From assembly GCF_005047355.1 (NCBI RefSeq), contig NZ_SUMC01000047.1, forward strand, positions 1-62,141: a DNA stretch of 62,141 nucleotides, read 5' to 3'. The position numbers and the translations under genes are program-made. The stretch is from Actinacidiphila oryziradicis. Lineage in GTDB: Bacteria; Actinomycetota; Actinomycetes; Streptomycetales; Streptomycetaceae. Every line of letters begins with the position of its first letter. The first letter of the stretch is position 1. This document shows positions 61,978 to 62,141 of the stretch, piece by piece. Under the pieces are notes generated by a model. It saw only the letters and a list, made by a program, of their open reading frames with translations, was not told the DNA's origin and did not search any database.

Positions 61978-62016
61978 TCGGGACGACAGGATTTGAACCT
62001 GCGACCCCTTGACCCC
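61978..62016 (-). other. tRNA-Pro(GGG) 3' half: probable attachment-site scar
   Basis: Reading the minus strand, the sequence runs GGGGTCAAGG, GGTCGCAGGTTCAAATCC (T-arm) and TGTCGTCCCGA (acceptor and discriminator A). This is identical in form to the 3' half of actinobacterial tRNA-Pro(GGG), from the anticodon to the end. The 5' half does not follow beyond 62016, where sequence changes to unrelated DNA. CCA is not encoded, as is usual. Site-specific integrases of actinomycete elements commonly use exactly such tRNA 3' segments as att cores, so this is probably one end of an integrated or formerly integrated element. No integrase is in the window. Confidence 0.75.
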
Positions 62017-62141
62017 GAGGTGGTCCTGGAGGCGTGCAGGGCGGAATTCCAGCCACGCCGGTGGCGCAGGAACCTCGACTCGCTGTGCGTGAGATGGCAG
62101 GGTGTGCGGGCATGGAGCAGCGAGCTGTGTCTCGGGGCAGA

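Noticed and set aside
61978..62016. Functional tRNA-Pro gene
   Set aside because: The 5' half, D-arm and half of the anticodon arm are missing after 62016.

Overview
The window is high-GC DNA with strong third-position G/C, GTG starts, GGAGG ribosome sites, tightly overlapping operons and stem-loop terminators without U-tracts. Its gene families (SpoIIE phosphatases, a SAV_2177-type methyltransferase, GPP34, Tat-exported phospholipase C, a CNB-histidine kinase, a DUF2630 protein) point to a Streptomyces-like actinobacterium. The left edge carries the end of a transketolase and the start of a transaldolase. The right edge carries the 3' half of a tRNA-Pro(GGG), a probable attachment-site scar. 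Between them intact operons alternate with gene remnants, transposase fragments and chimeric reading frames, as expected of an accessory chromosomal region shaped by many deletions.

Layout. 1-6.6 kb: chimeric sugar-porter/transketolase remnant, broken secreted protein, CDF-type membrane protein, GAF-SpoIIE phosphatase, methyltransferase, phosphatase tail, alcohol/aldehyde dehydrogenase scraps. 6.6-12.6 kb: an unrecognised 672-aa protein, then a TetR regulator divergent from a coupled EhpF-like acyl-adenylating enzyme and EhpG-like reductase, then a YjbR protein. 12.7-15.6 kb: ArsR-SRPBCC-hydrolase operon and a formate/nitrite-type channel. 15.7-16.7 kb: probable NRPS condensation-domain and hydantoinase remnants. 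16.8-22.8 kb: a two-component system followed on the same strand by a small anchored protein, ApbE, a ferric-reductase-like membrane protein, a NuoF-like protein and a ferredoxin. 22.9-33 kb: Smr protein, winged-helix protein, head-to-head truncated ABC-F/unknown pair, TetR, secreted GH16 glucanase with two discoidin domains, truncated acyl-CoA ligase, NUDIX-like protein, two luciferase-family remnants, GPP34, sigma-factor scrap. 33-40 kb: phospholipase C, TetR/thioesterase chimera, two IPT/TIG repeat proteins and a secreted Ig-like protein. 40-45 kb: IS481 scrap, MFS transporter with divergent LysR, head-to-head truncated TetR/SDR pair. 45-49 kb: operon of DUF2630, UBP zinc finger, receiver-flavoreductase fusion and CNB-histidine kinase. 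49.6-51.2 kb: ECF sigma with membrane partner. 51.4-54.5 kb: Tn3 and IS5 remnants, frameshifted DUF1062 gene, broken LysR. 54.6-58.6 kb: molybdopterin oxidoreductase divergent from a MerR/TOBE regulator and modABC. 58.7-62 kb: broken esterase, integral membrane glycosyltransferase-like protein, remnants and the tRNA scar.

Four modules look able to act as systems: (i) the TetR-controlled adenylation/reduction pair, which probably turns a carboxylic acid into an aldehyde; (ii) the two-component plus ApbE/ferric-reductase/NuoF/ferredoxin electron-transfer locus; (iii) the receiver-flavoreductase/CNB-kinase redox-signalling operon; (iv) molybdate uptake beside a small molybdoenzyme. The many junctions where two genes lost adjoining ends are the other main feature. 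They may be real microhomology deletions or assembly errors.
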